Shown: piece by piece, positions 5,389 to 5,434 of the stretch
Layout: each line of letters starts with the position of its first letter
Numbering within the stretch: position 1 is the first letter of the stretch
Source: an uncultured Clostridia bacterium
GTDB lineage: Bacteria; Bacillota; Clostridia; TANB77; CAG-508
DNA length: 5,434 nucleotides
NCBI GenBank assembly: GCA_934167095.1
Contig: CAKPKE010000032.1
Coordinates: 1-5,434 of the forward strand
Direction: 5' to 3'
Made by a program: the position numbers and the translations under genes
The notes under the pieces: model-generated
Databases searched by the model: none
What the model saw: the letters and a program-made list of their open reading frames with translations, nothing else
What the model was told of the DNA's origin: nothing

Positions 5389-5434
5389 TATTTAAAATAA
5401 ATACTTTGAGCACCTATATTGCAAATAACGATTC

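Overview
The window is strongly AT-rich, with A/T-dominated third codon positions and GGAGG/AAGGA ribosome binding sites. With a GlmM and an MgtA-type P-ATPase of Firmicutes character, this suggests a low-GC member of the Clostridia, probably host-associated or anaerobic (inference; no taxonomic marker is present). Every gene I can support lies on the minus strand, so the window reads right to left.

Right third (5434 to 3485): a tidy two-gene unit. A sigma-A-type promoter (TTGCAA-17-TATAAT) drives an intact glmM (phosphoglucosamine mutase, 454 aa), followed 13 bases later by a 112-aa three-helix membrane protein of unknown function. The unit ends at a strong intrinsic terminator with a 19-bp stem.

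Middle (3430 to 2979): a graveyard of gene remnants. First comes the N-terminal third of a peroxiredoxin, whose reading frame stops at a TGA exactly where the peroxidatic cysteine should be. Next is a short charged fragment of unrecognised origin. Last is a broken copy of a small membrane protein gene whose tail has become the ribosome binding site of mgtA. A promoter-like TTGACA-18-TATTAT with an adjoining inverted repeat lies inside this debris.

Left half (2976 to 1): an mgtA-type P-type ATPase gene split by a one-base frameshift at about 999. Reading through it restores an 868-aa protein. It is followed by a second small membrane protein gene that also looks frameshifted by one base (77 aa if restored). 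The first 12 codons of another gene run off the left edge. The first helix of this small protein is clearly homologous to the broken copy in front of mgtA, so mgtA sits between two related small genes.

The main themes are as follows. Several adjacent genes are damaged by 1-2 base indels while glmM and its neighbour are intact; this means real decay of an accessory segment, local sequence error, or less likely recoding. The ATPase also lacks the family's conserved TM4 glutamate and has gained acidic residues in TM5/TM6, which points to a divergent subfamily with altered ion chemistry. Finally, a small two-helix protein is linked to an mgtA-like pump. I see no CRISPR array, tRNA, rRNA, transposase or recognisable riboswitch.
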